Source: an uncultured Erysipelotrichales bacterium
GTDB taxonomy: Bacteria; Bacillota_I; Bacilli_A; Erysipelotrichales; Coprobacillaceae
Direction of reading: 5' to 3'
Length of the DNA: 25,961 nt
Assembly (NCBI GenBank): GCA_910586805.1
Contig: CAJUJC010000015.1
Span: forward strand, 1-25,961
Both the position numbers and the translations under genes were made by a program. How positions within the stretch are numbered: the first letter of the stretch is position 1; every line of letters starts with the position of its first letter. Positions 1 to 7,383 of the stretch are shown here, one piece after another. The notes beneath the pieces are model-generated. The model had not been told where the DNA came from. It saw nothing but the letters and a program-made list of their open reading frames with translations, and ran no database searches.

Positions 1-334
1 TCCTTTCGTTGTTTATTTGGTCGTAATCAATTATACAGGAAATGAATCACTTTTTTATATTTAATTCTTTCACATCCATTGTAACACTATATTTAGGTGT
101 GTTTATATACAAAAATTGATGTAGTAAATTAGTAGGAGATGTAGTATAATATCATTATTCTTATAAAGAAATTGTAATATATGAGTTATTAAATAATCTT
201 GAATTAATATTCATTTAGGTGTATTAAATAAAAGATTATAAACTTTTTTGAGTTTTAGACATTTCTAATTGTATGTAATTATTAGTTAAATTTAAGTAGT
301 ATATGGTATTTTAAGAAAGAAGAGGGTTGCAATT
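1..334. other. AT-rich leader upstream of the restriction-modification genes, no gene seen
   Basis: No open frame of credible length or composition is visible. The 10-mer ATTTAGGTGT occurs twice (91-100 and 213-222). A usable Shine-Dalgarno AGAGGG lies just before the methyltransferase ATG at 335. No clear -35/-10 pair stands out because the whole stretch is A/T. The window edge prevents saying what lies upstream. Confidence 0.5.
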
Positions 335-1411
335 ATGTTGAAAGTTGCTACGGTTTTTAGTGGGATTGGTGCTGCAGAACAAGCTCTAAAGCAATTAAAT
401 ATAGAACATAGTATAGTATTTGCCTGTGATAATGGTGAAAGATATATAGATTGTAGTGAAGAAGAAGTTAATAAAATTAAATTGGAATATAGTGGCAAAG
501 AATTAGAAGAATTTGTAAAAAAAATATATGAAGAAACAGGGAAAGAAAATTATGTTAAACAGTCTTATTTTGCTAATTATGATATAGATGAGAGTAGATG
601 GTTTGAAGATATTAGATTTTTAGATGGAATACCTTATAAAAATAAAGTTGATTTATTTATAGGAGGAAGTCCTTGTCAAAGTTTTTCCACATATGGACAT
701 CGAAAAGGATTGGAAGATACAAGAGGAACATTGTTTTATGATTATGCTCGTTTGATTCAAGAAATTCAACCAAAAGCTTTTATTTTTGAAAATGTAACAG
801 GTTTATTAAATCATGATGGTGGTAAAACATGGGATATTGTTAGTTCTACATTTAAGTCATTAAATTATAATATAAAAATGGAAATATTAAATGCTAGTGA
901 TTATAATTTGCCTCAATTAAGAAGACGTGTCTTTGTAGTAGGTATTAATAAAAGTTTAAATGCTAAAGAATATTCTTTTCCTAAAAAAGTACCTCTTACA
1001 CATAGTAGTATAGAATATTTAGATCATTATGTTCCTAATATATATTATTTGGGCGAAAAAGGTTTTAATTTTGTAACAAAAGTAGAAAGAAATCAAAGAA
1101 GAGCAAGGGTAAATCAAGATATAATTGGGTGTCAAACAGCAAATCAACAATTTAATTGGGTTGGTGATTTTAGAGTTGAATCACCTCAAAAAAGACATAT
1201 TGAAGATAGTCGAATTTATATTGGAGAATATAATGGAAAGCCTGCTGTTGCTCGAAAGATGACTCCAAGAGAGTTATTGAGATTAATGGGATTCGAAGAA
1301 TTTAAAATTGTAGTCAAAGATAATGTGATGTGGAGACAAACAGGCAATTCTATAGCTGTCCCAGTTATGAAAGCAGTTATTGAAGAAATATTAAAAATTA
1401 TTGAGGAGTGA
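335..1411 (+). CDS. dcm: DNA (cytosine-5-)-methyltransferase of a type II restriction-modification system
   Basis: It methylates carbon 5 of cytosine in a specific DNA site, protecting host DNA from the nuclease encoded downstream. The 358-residue protein shows the C5-methylase motifs in order: motif I FSGIGA (8-13, AdoMet binding), motif IV PCQS with catalytic Cys114, motif VI ENV (152-154), motif VIII QLRRR (194-198) and motif X GNSIAVP (337-343). The target-recognition region between VIII and X is about 110 residues, normal for a single-specificity enzyme. Start ATG 335 has an AGAGGG Shine-Dalgarno 9 bases upstream. Its stop codon touches the next gene, so the three restriction genes are probably one operon. 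Known LlaJI systems carry two C5 methylases for an asymmetric site; only one is visible here. The target sequence cannot be read from the protein. Confidence 0.95.
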   Translation: MLKVATVFSGIGAAEQALKQLNIEHSIVFACDNGERYIDCSEEEVNKIKLEYSGKELEEFVKKIYEETGKENYVKQSYFANYDIDESRWFEDIRFLDGIPYKNKVDLFIGGSPCQSFSTYGHRKGLEDTRGTLFYDYARLIQEIQPKAFIFENVTGLLNHDGGKTWDIVSSTFKSLNYNIKMEILNASDYNLPQLRRRVFVVGINKSLNAKEYSFPKKVPLTHSSIEYLDHYVPNIYYLGEKGFNFVTKVERNQRRARVNQDIIGCQTANQQFNWVGDFRVESPQKRHIEDSRIYIGEYNGKPAVARKMTPRELLRLMGFEEFKIVVKDNVMWRQTGNSIAVPVMKAVIEEILKIIEE

Positions 1412-1419
1412 GTAAAAAT

Positions 1420-3465
1420 ATGAATGATTGGTATATAGATAGATCAAAAAATTTTTATGATAATAATTTTGATGATTTAATTAATGTGTTGATTAATAAA
1501 GTAAGTAATGAAATAAATTCAAATGAATTAATTGAAATATTTAAAAGGGACCATTTAGAGATAGCTAAAGGTAATCCAAATGCGGCATTGACTCGTTTTC
1601 GTGATCATGGACTTTTAACGAATACAAATAAAGTAGGAGATTCTATAATAGATTATGCAAATAGGAAATTATCATTACCTGATTTAATAATCGATTTGTT
1701 TTCAAAAAGGCCAGCTAAAAAAAAGGATTCTCCAAACATTAAACCTTTTTTTATTCTTTGCAAAGTATTTGATATTATGTTTGATATGAATTTGGATTTA
1801 GATGATATTTTCATTACATTTGATGAATGTATTAAGTATTTATATTTGATAGATGATTATGATTCGATTTCTTTTGATTTAATTGATAAAATTATCAATA
1901 GTAGAGATTATATCTTGGATCAAAAGTATCCTTTTTCACATATATCTATAACACCAAATCAAGAAACTAATTTAAGCATATGGTTTAATGCTTTAAAGAT
2001 GACGCCATTATTTATGCCTGTTGATACTCAAAGAAATGTATTGATCCCAAATAGCAAGCAAAAAGAATTTTTTAAATTTATGAGTGTGAATGCAGATGAA
2101 ATTAGCGAAACACCTACTAATAATAATTCTAGCCTATATGAATATTATTGTAGTAGAGATACATGTTTAAAGGAAATTATTCCAAATGTAATAAGGAGTA
2201 AGGCAAAAATTATAAACGATAAAGATATTAAAATAATTTTTGAATATTTATTTGGATATAAAAGAGTTGCTAATTTTAATTATAGAAATTATTTAAAATA
2301 TGAATGTTTTGGTATTTTTTTTCCATTTATAACTATACCAAGAATTGTAATAAGAAAAATTAGTGATTCAAATCATACTGTTGGAAGTGCTTTATTGACA
2401 TTTATTCAAAAAAATAATAATTATATACAATTATATGAAGATGGAATGTTTGAATATAAAACAATGAATAGCAAAAATGTAGTATCTTCAAATTTAATTG
2501 GCTATAATAAAATATATTATGGAATTCCTGGTTGTGGAAAGAGTTATCATATTGAACATAATGTTTTAAAACTAGTAGATAAAGAACATGATGTATTTAG
2601 GACAACATTCTATTTAGATTATTCTAACAGTGATTTTATTGGTCAAATATATCCAAAGGTAGATGGAGATAAAGTTACATATGAAAATGTACCAGGACCA
2701 TTTACAAAAGCATTAAAACGTGCTTTTAAAGAACCAAATAGGATGATTTATCTTGTTATTGAAGAAATTAACAGGGGAAATGCAGCAGCAATCTTTGGTG
2801 ATATTTTCCAATTACTTGATAGATTAGACGGGAATCATGATGGAAGAGTTGTTGGTGATAGTGAATATCCAATTTCAAATGAATTTATTGAAAGTTATTT
2901 GGGAAATTTAGTTACAAAAGGGCAGGTGTATATTCCTCATAACTTAACTATTCTAGCTACAATGAATACAAGTGATCAAAATGTATTTCCTTTAGATACT
3001 GCATTTAAACGTAGATGGGATAGAGAAAGAATTATATCTAATTGGGATGATTGTGTTATTAAGGACATGTGTATTCCTTTTACTGACATATCATGGAGAA
3101 ATTTTGCTGAAACAATGAATGATAGAATGGTTTCGGCAAATGATGATGGAGAGGTTATTGTTAGTGAAGATAAGAAGATGGGAGCTTATTTTGCAAGTAA
3201 ACAAATGCTTGTTGATAAGGAAGTTAGACATAAGGTTATTGACGAGAATAAAACGAAGTTAAAGAAATTTGTAAGTAATGTAATTGATTATTTATACAAT
3301 GATGTTACAAAATTTGATCATAGTATTTTATTTGACGAAAAGGTTACATATAATAACATTTATGAAACTATGATAAATTACCAAGCAGATACTGGAAATA
3401 ATTTGTTTTTACATGTTTTAAAGGATCAAATTGAGCCAGATATTACTGATGACATGGATGAATAA
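1420..3465 (+). CDS. McrB-like AAA+ NTPase subunit of a LlaJI-type restriction system (R1-like)
   Basis: This is probably the motor subunit that hydrolyses NTP and activates the nuclease made by the next gene. Counting from the in-frame GTG at 1408, Walker A GIPGCGKS is at residues 372-379, the McrB-type Walker B region LVIEEINRGN at 449-458, and the sensor segment ATMNTSDQNVFPLDTAF at 517-533, followed by the arginine run KRRW. The first 360 residues have no motif I recognise; in this family that part usually binds DNA and sets specificity. I prefer ATG 1420 over GTG 1408 because GAGGAG (1403-1408) lies 11 bases before it. The gene starts within bases of the methylase stop and its end abuts or overlaps the next gene. 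McrB proteins use GTP; the nucleotide used here is not proven. Confidence 0.9.
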   Translation: MNDWYIDRSKNFYDNNFDDLINVLINKVSNEINSNELIEIFKRDHLEIAKGNPNAALTRFRDHGLLTNTNKVGDSIIDYANRKLSLPDLIIDLFSKRPAKKKDSPNIKPFFILCKVFDIMFDMNLDLDDIFITFDECIKYLYLIDDYDSISFDLIDKIINSRDYILDQKYPFSHISITPNQETNLSIWFNALKMTPLFMPVDTQRNVLIPNSKQKEFFKFMSVNADEISETPTNNNSSLYEYYCSRDTCLKEIIPNVIRSKAKIINDKDIKIIFEYLFGYKRVANFNYRNYLKYECFGIFFPFITIPRIVIRKISDSNHTVGSALLTFIQKNNNYIQLYEDGMFEYKTMNSKNVVSSNLIGYNKIYYGIPGCGKSYHIEHNVLKLVDKEHDVFRTTFYLDYSNSDFIGQIYPKVDGDKVTYENVPGPFTKALKRAFKEPNRMIYLVIEEINRGNAAAIFGDIFQLLDRLDGNHDGRVVGDSEYPISNEFIESYLGNLVTKGQVYIPHNLTILATMNTSDQNVFPLDTAFKRRWDRERIISNWDDCVIKDMCIPFTDISWRNFAETMNDRMVSANDDGEVIVSEDKKMGAYFASKQMLVDKEVRHKVIDENKTKLKKFVSNVIDYLYNDVTKFDHSILFDEKVTYNNIYETMINYQADTGNNLFLHVLKDQIEPDITDDMDE

Positions 3466-3469
3466 GAAT

Positions 3470-4690
3470 ATGAATAAGGATATTAAAATAGAATATGTAG
3501 CTAAATCAACAGAGTTTGTTGGAATAAAGATTATGGAGAATAAAGTTGAATTACGAGTTCCTCAAGTATTTAGGAAAGATGATACTTATAAAAAGGATAT
3601 ACTTCTTTTCTTAAAATCAATTTCTATAGCTAAAACGATAGATAAGGAAAATATAAGAAGAGGTTCAAATGTTATAAAAAATATTTGGCCATTTGATTCG
3701 TATTTATGGATTATTAAAGATTATATAGAAAATGGATGCTATTATAATCGAGAAAAAGTCTATTCAATAAATAATGGTAAAATTGAATGGAAGAAAACCA
3801 TAAAAAATACACCTATATATTCAAATGGTAATTTAATATATGATAAATTTGTTACTTCAAAAATGTCAGCTACTAATGATGTTATAGCACAAATATATCA
3901 ACTTTGTTTAAAACAAAGTATTGATAAAATAGGATGGTTATTTAATTATGATATTCACATTGATGTTCAACAATTAATTTCTACTAAAGAAATGATTTAT
4001 AGGATAAAAAATGAATTAAATAGTACTTTTGATGATACTAAAAGACTTAGATTCAATCATTTGCTAAAAATATTAATTAATAGTGAAGGTGACAATATCA
4101 TTTCTAAATCTTATTCTTATGGTATTGAAAATTATTATTATGTTTATGAAAAAATGATTGATAGTTTTTTTGATGGCGTTGAAGGTGATGAAAAGAAAAA
4201 GTATGATCCTAATGGATATTGGAAACTTAATAACAAAGGTTTAGATAAAGCATCATCGTTAAGACCCGATACAATTTTAAGGAAAGATGATAAAACTTAT
4301 ATATTGGATGCTAAAATGTATCAATATGGTGCAACACATAGTATTAGGGATTTGCCTGACACACAGTCAATGCAAAAACAAATTACTTATGGTGATTATG
4401 TGTACAATGTGCTTAAGGACAAGAATGTTAGAAATGTATTTATATTGCCTTACAATAAAGAGTTGATTGACTTTAAAGAGGACTATAATGCTGAATATTA
4501 TTTAGATGAGAATTTGGCATATATTGGTTATGCTTATGTTGATTGGAGAGATGATGAAGAGTATTTAGCACATGATTTGATTCATACATTTCTAATAGAC
4601 TTTAATTATTTACTTAGAAGATATCGTTATAAAGATAATGAAGTGATTGACAAATTGTGTGAAGAAATAGAGGGACATCTTGAAATATAG
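3470..4690 (+). CDS. LlaJI-family restriction endonuclease subunit (R2-like, McrC-type partner)
   Basis: This is the likely DNA-cutting subunit working with the upstream McrB-like motor. The C-terminal half has a PD-(D/E)XK nuclease core: counted from ATG 3470, RPDTIL with Asp267, then ILDAK with Asp280 and Lys282, preceded by a helix carrying Glu226. The segment QKQITYGDY (302-310) after the core matches my memory of the LlaJI family (PF09563). The N-terminal half is unassigned. Start choice is uncertain: TTG 3431, ATG 3449 and ATG 3458 are in frame and overlap the previous gene, while ATG 3470 lies 4 bases past its stop behind a weak GGATGA. Either way translation is probably coupled. The LlaJI assignment rests on motif arrangement and gene order. 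Confidence 0.85.
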   Translation: MNKDIKIEYVAKSTEFVGIKIMENKVELRVPQVFRKDDTYKKDILLFLKSISIAKTIDKENIRRGSNVIKNIWPFDSYLWIIKDYIENGCYYNREKVYSINNGKIEWKKTIKNTPIYSNGNLIYDKFVTSKMSATNDVIAQIYQLCLKQSIDKIGWLFNYDIHIDVQQLISTKEMIYRIKNELNSTFDDTKRLRFNHLLKILINSEGDNIISKSYSYGIENYYYVYEKMIDSFFDGVEGDEKKKYDPNGYWKLNNKGLDKASSLRPDTILRKDDKTYILDAKMYQYGATHSIRDLPDTQSMQKQITYGDYVYNVLKDKNVRNVFILPYNKELIDFKEDYNAEYYLDENLAYIGYAYVDWRDDEEYLAHDLIHTFLIDFNYLLRRYRYKDNEVIDKLCEEIEGHLEI

Positions 4691-4710
4691 AGCCTTACAA
4701 AAATAACATA

Positions 4711-5262
4711 GTGTTAAATAAAAAGGTTATAAATGTTTATAGGGTGGTTTGGCTCTGTGTCAAGAGTGGAGGGGGAATGGCTCTTGGATCTATGGTTTTG
4801 GGTGGTGCAACCTTGGGCATTGGATTGCTTGTTGGTGGAGTGATTTTTAAGGCAACAGGTTCAAAACTTTCGGATAAAGCCGATGAAGCATATTCGCAAG
4901 CAAGGAGAATAGAGAAAGAAGTAAAAAAAATAGTCGAATATTTTGATGAACTTAGTAGCGTTGCTGAAGGATTTAGAACATCGTTGACAAATGTAGAAGA
5001 ACAGTATATGAAGCGACTTTCTATTCTAGATCATATCATTAACTTTGAAGAGAAGACGGAATGGCCAGGATTTTTAGACAAAGAAAAGATATTAACAGAA
5101 AACACAGTACTTCTTGTGGGGCTGTTATATCAGATGTGTAAGATTCAGTTAGTATTGAAAACAGAAAAAGAAGATGGGTTAAATCATGTAAATAAAGTTG
5201 CAGTAAATCAAGCTGTTTCTAATGCGGATCAAGTTATAAAAGAATTAAACTATGTGGCGTAG
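4711..5262 (+). CDS. Glycine-zipper membrane protein, apparently 5'-truncated
   Basis: The 183-residue frame contains a Gly-rich hydrophobic segment (about residues 20-45, SGGGMALGSMVLGG followed by GIGLLVGGVIF), then a helical, coiled-coil-like region with heptad-like spacing (about 50-110) and a second hydrophobic patch VLLVGLLYQM (about 131-140). From memory, relatives of unknown function begin with a long Ala/Gly/Thr-rich stretch leading into the GGGGMALG segment. Here that first part is missing and replaced by about 20 residues of unlike sequence. The GTG at 4711 has no Shine-Dalgarno; ATG 4777 has GGAGG only 4 bases away. I think the N-terminal part was lost at the junction with the restriction island. 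A TerB-like gene follows 12 bases after the stop. Function unknown. Confidence 0.6.
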   Translation: MLNKKVINVYRVVWLCVKSGGGMALGSMVLGGATLGIGLLVGGVIFKATGSKLSDKADEAYSQARRIEKEVKKIVEYFDELSSVAEGFRTSLTNVEEQYMKRLSILDHIINFEEKTEWPGFLDKEKILTENTVLLVGLLYQMCKIQLVLKTEKEDGLNHVNKVAVNQAVSNADQVIKELNYVA

Positions 5263-5274
5263 GAGGTAAAAGGG

Positions 5275-5670
5275 ATGTTTTTAAATCAGTTATCAAACGA
5301 AGAAAAAAATGCATTTATCAGTTTAAGTATTAAAATATCAGAAGCAAATGGGGTTTTTGATGAAGTGGAAAGAGTAATGATTCAGGAATATTGTAAAGAA
5401 ATGGAAATTCCATTTTTTAATACAGAAAGGGCTGATAGTATTGATGCTACTGTTGAAGTATTCAAGAATGCCACAGATCATGTAAAAAGAATAGTTATTC
5501 TTGAAGCATTAGGCTTAGTCTATTCAAATGGACAATTGGATTATGAGGAAGATAACTTAATGAGATCTTTTGCTGAAAAAATAGGTATTGAAGAGAATGT
5601 TTATAAAGGAATTGGTGAACTTCTAAATAAGTATAATGTGGTTTTAGCAGAACTTATAGAAAAAATATGA
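5275..5670 (+). CDS. TerB-like small acidic helical protein
   Basis: The 131-residue protein is all-helical and acidic. It has the two-repeat layout of TerB/DUF533-type domains: ISEANGVFDEVE near residues 22-33 and a second related segment YSNGQLDYEEDNLM near 83-96, both with an Asp/Glu-rich turn that in TerB proteins binds metal. The start is secure, with AGGAGG about 8 bases upstream of ATG 5275. It sits 12 bases behind the truncated glycine-zipper gene and was probably co-transcribed with it. TerB domains occur in tellurite-resistance and membrane-stress clusters, but no other ter gene is present, so tellurite resistance should not be inferred. No exact function can be assigned. Confidence 0.7.
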   Translation: MFLNQLSNEEKNAFISLSIKISEANGVFDEVERVMIQEYCKEMEIPFFNTERADSIDATVEVFKNATDHVKRIVILEALGLVYSNGQLDYEEDNLMRSFAEKIGIEENVYKGIGELLNKYNVVLAELIEKI

Positions 5671-5760
5671 TGAAAAGTGTTAGATGAATTTTGCTGTGTA
5701 TTATATAAGTTGCTGACAATAAAATGACAATACGATTTGATGGTATCATAGAAAATTCAT

Positions 5761-5790
5761 ACAAAACAGTTCGAAAACGAACTGTTTTGT
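5761..5790. repeat. Perfect 13-bp inverted repeat (hairpin)
   Basis: ACAAAACAGTTCG at 5761-5773 is exactly complementary to 5778-5790 around an AAAA loop. There is no T-run after the right arm, so it is not a standard terminator. The inner GTTCG-N4-CGAAC resembles the operator-like repeat in front of the marR gene at 20849-20862. Confidence 0.8.
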
Positions 5791-5798
5791 AACTGGAG

Positions 5799-5816
5799 TA
5801 TAGTATAAGTACTATA
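5799..5816. repeat. Short inverted repeat
   Basis: TATAGTA (5799-5805) and TACTATA (5810-5816) flank a TAAG loop. The arms are A/T-rich and may be fortuitous, but the repeat lies directly between two stronger hairpins. Confidence 0.4.
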
Positions 5817-5852
5817 GAACAAGTAGAACTTTGCGAGTTCGAATAGTATATT

Positions 5853-5892
5853 AAAAACAAAAAAGTTCGATAAAATCGAGCTTTTTGTTTTT
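5853..5892. terminator. Hairpin terminator, probably bidirectional
   Basis: An A-rich left arm ending in TTCGAT pairs across an AAA loop with ATCGAG followed by CTTTTTGTTTTT. The stem is long with one mismatch and one bulge. A-runs on one side and T-runs on the other let it work in both directions. It would end transcripts of the TerB-like gene. Confidence 0.7.
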
Positions 5893-5913
5893 GTGGGGTT
5901 AATTGATATACTT

Positions 5914-5943
5914 TTGATACAGTTCGTTATAGCAGTGTACTAT
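5914..5943 (+). promoter_or_regulatory. Possible promoter of the disrupted small-gene/TPR operon
   Basis: TTGATA (5914-5919), an 18-base spacer and TACTAT (5938-5943). The spacer begins with an ACAGTTCGTTA sequence that also occurs (reverse strand) in the 21-bp palindrome at 21361-21381. Weak evidence on its own in A/T-rich DNA. Confidence 0.35.
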
Positions 5944-6018
5944 TCTATTTTTTATCTATGAATTATCTAGAGATATTTGTTAAAGGTTAGTAGGTAATAA
6001 AAAGGAGAACATTTATAT

Positions 6019-6051
6019 ATGAGTTTAAAGAAAAAGATTGGAAAATATTAA
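6019..6051 (+). CDS. Possible short leader reading frame
   Basis: An AAAGGAG Shine-Dalgarno (6001-6007) precedes ATG 6019, which opens a 10-codon frame MSLKKKIGKY ending at TAA 6049-6051. Reading past that stop, the same frame stays open with coding-like sequence (EKSFNLVRKLYGKIK). Before the insertion sequence arrived it would have ended at a TAA overlapping codons 4-5 of the next gene. It may be a 26-codon upstream gene that gained a stop, or chance. Confidence 0.3.
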   Translation: MSLKKKIGKY

Positions 6052-6088
6052 GAAAAAAGTTTCAATTTGGTAAGAAAATTATATGGCA

Positions 6089-6096
6089 AAATTAAA
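6089..6096. repeat. Left 8-bp target-site duplication
   Basis: AAATTAAA lies immediately outside the left terminal inverted repeat and is repeated exactly at 7142-7149. Eight bases is the duplication length known for the IS1595 family. Confidence 0.85.
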
Positions 6097-6121
6097 TTTC
6101 ATAGACCACCTGACACACTTG
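6097..6121. repeat. Left terminal inverted repeat of the insertion sequence
   Basis: 25 bases, 21 matching the reverse complement of 7117-7141. The outer 12 bases are identical. Confidence 0.8.
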
Positions 6122-7021
6122 ATTGACGAAATAGATGTTTGAAGTCATTTCTAGTCATAACTATCTTATAACTTAAAATTCTTGATACTGATAACATGAG
6201 TGTTTTTCCTTTATATCTATAGTTGAATCTCCATTCGTATTCATGTACATAGCTTTCTATATATGGTTTGGCTATCCCATGATAGATTCCTATGAGAGTT
6301 GATTCTATATTTGATATTATTTTATGTGTCAGTCTTTTATTCATGATATTGTACGCACCATCTGCATCTGTATTTAATATAGTATTTTTATCATAATTGA
6401 TATGGTTTCTAAAAAATCAAGAACGTTTTCTTTATTCTCTGATTTTATAGCTGCTGTCTTAAAACGATAAGGATAATTATTTTCCCTGTCTGTTGCCAAA
6501 ACAATAAGAAAAGTCTGTTTATCAGTTCCTAAACCTCTTTTACCATTGTGGGATTTGCCACCAATATAAAAACAATCAGCCTCCAAAAATGAAGACTGAA
6601 GATCAAAACAGTGATTATCTATTTCCATAAGATATCTTATCTTTCTGCAAAGAAGTTGCGCTGTTTTTCTATTGACATCAATAGAATTGGCAAGTTCTTC
6701 AGCAGAAATACCGTTATAAGGTGTAACAAATAAGAAGATACCAAGTAATAAAGTATAAAGAGGCAACTTATTATTTTGAAAGATTGTTCCTACAAAAAGG
6801 TTGACCTGATGATAGCAGTGCTTACACTGATAGACATGAGGTCTAGTAGATAAAATTCTGTAATGAATACATCCACATTTAGAACAAACGAATCCAGAGG
6901 GATGGAAGATATTGAAGAAGAAATTTCTGCAAGCTTCTTCATTATCAAAAAACAACTTATTAAAAGTAATGAGACTCATAGTTTTAGATTTCTTTTTTGG
7001 ACTATATTTAGATATATCAAT
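6099..7021 (-). pseudogene. IS1595-family (ISXO2-type DDE) transposase, frameshifted
   Basis: The N-terminal piece (down to about 6374) has a zinc ribbon (CSKC then CKHC) and the first catalytic Asp in SSFLEADCFYIGGK. The C-terminal piece (6344-6099) ends with the family's HEYEWRFNYR segment carrying the catalytic Glu. Between them the other frame reads DKNTILNTDADGAYN, which holds the second catalytic Asp and joins both pieces, so one base is missing near 6385-6395. The start also looks damaged: the frame stays open upstream of ATG 6979 to an ATT at 7019-7021, placed 4 bases after a perfect AGGAGG where an ATG would be expected. The enzyme is unlikely to be active unless ribosomes shift at the A-run. 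Confidence 0.85.
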
Positions 7022-7116
7022 TATACCTCCTGTTTATAATACAATTATAAGTAGGAAAATAAATTGATGTATTGAAAGCAAGTCATTGAACACCGTTTTA
7101 AAGGTGTTCAAATAAA

Positions 7117-7141
7117 CAAGTGTCTAAAATGGTCTATGAAA
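7117..7141. repeat. Right terminal inverted repeat of the insertion sequence
   Basis: Reverse complement matches the left end at 21 of 25 bases, including the outer 12. Confidence 0.8.
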
Positions 7142-7149
7142 AAATTAAA
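7142..7149. repeat. Right 8-bp target-site duplication
   Basis: AAATTAAA, an exact copy of 6089-6096, directly outside the right terminal repeat. Confidence 0.85.
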
Positions 7150-7383
7150 TAAGGAATATATTGAATTATTACAAAGAAATAATAATCGTGCCAAAAATTT
7201 TTGGGATTTGGAGGAAAAAATATTTAGAGATAAAAGAAGAATAGGTGTTGTGATTAATATGTGAAAATCAATCACGTTAGAAAATATTTTATAATTTCCA
7301 AATGATGATGTTATTACATTAGATGATTTAGATGAGTTTAGTGATGAATTAAAAGAAGCAATGAAAAAGTACATGAGAGGAAG

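Larger units (their letters stand above)
5671..6018. other. Gene-poor stretch with a row of inverted repeats
   Basis: No credible gene is present. The stretch holds a perfect 13-bp hairpin (5761-5790), a second 7-bp-arm inverted repeat (5799-5816), a terminator-like hairpin (5853-5892), a possible promoter (5914-5943) and several copies of the pentamer GTTCG. It separates the TerB-like gene from the disrupted gene that carries the insertion sequence. Confidence 0.6.
6097..7141 (-). mobile_element. IS1595-family insertion sequence (1045 bp) with decayed transposase
   Basis: The left end (6097-6121) starts TTTCATAGACCA and ends ACACTTG. The reverse complement of the right end (7117-7141) starts with the same 12 bases and ends GACACTTG, so 21 of 25 terminal bases match. 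AAATTAAA is duplicated on both sides. The single transposase gene runs on the minus strand and its TGA stop lies inside the left terminal repeat. The element interrupts a small gene at codon 3. The exact duplication shows a simple insertion with no later rearrangement at the ends. Confidence 0.88.

Noticed and set aside
292..498. Antisense open frame across the methyltransferase start
   Set aside because: No ribosome site, composition is the mirror of a well-supported gene, and no recognisable protein. The same applies to other antisense frames over known genes.
5275..5670. Tellurite resistance determinant
   Set aside because: Only a TerB-like domain is present with no terC, terD or related genes.
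5830..5850. tRNA-like T-loop GTTCGAA
   Set aside because: The flanking bases cannot form a T-stem and no other tRNA arms are present.
6380..6400. Programmed frameshift in the insertion-sequence transposase
   Set aside because: The family normally uses one frame and the A-run is not a full slippery heptamer. Mutation is simpler, especially with the lost start codon.
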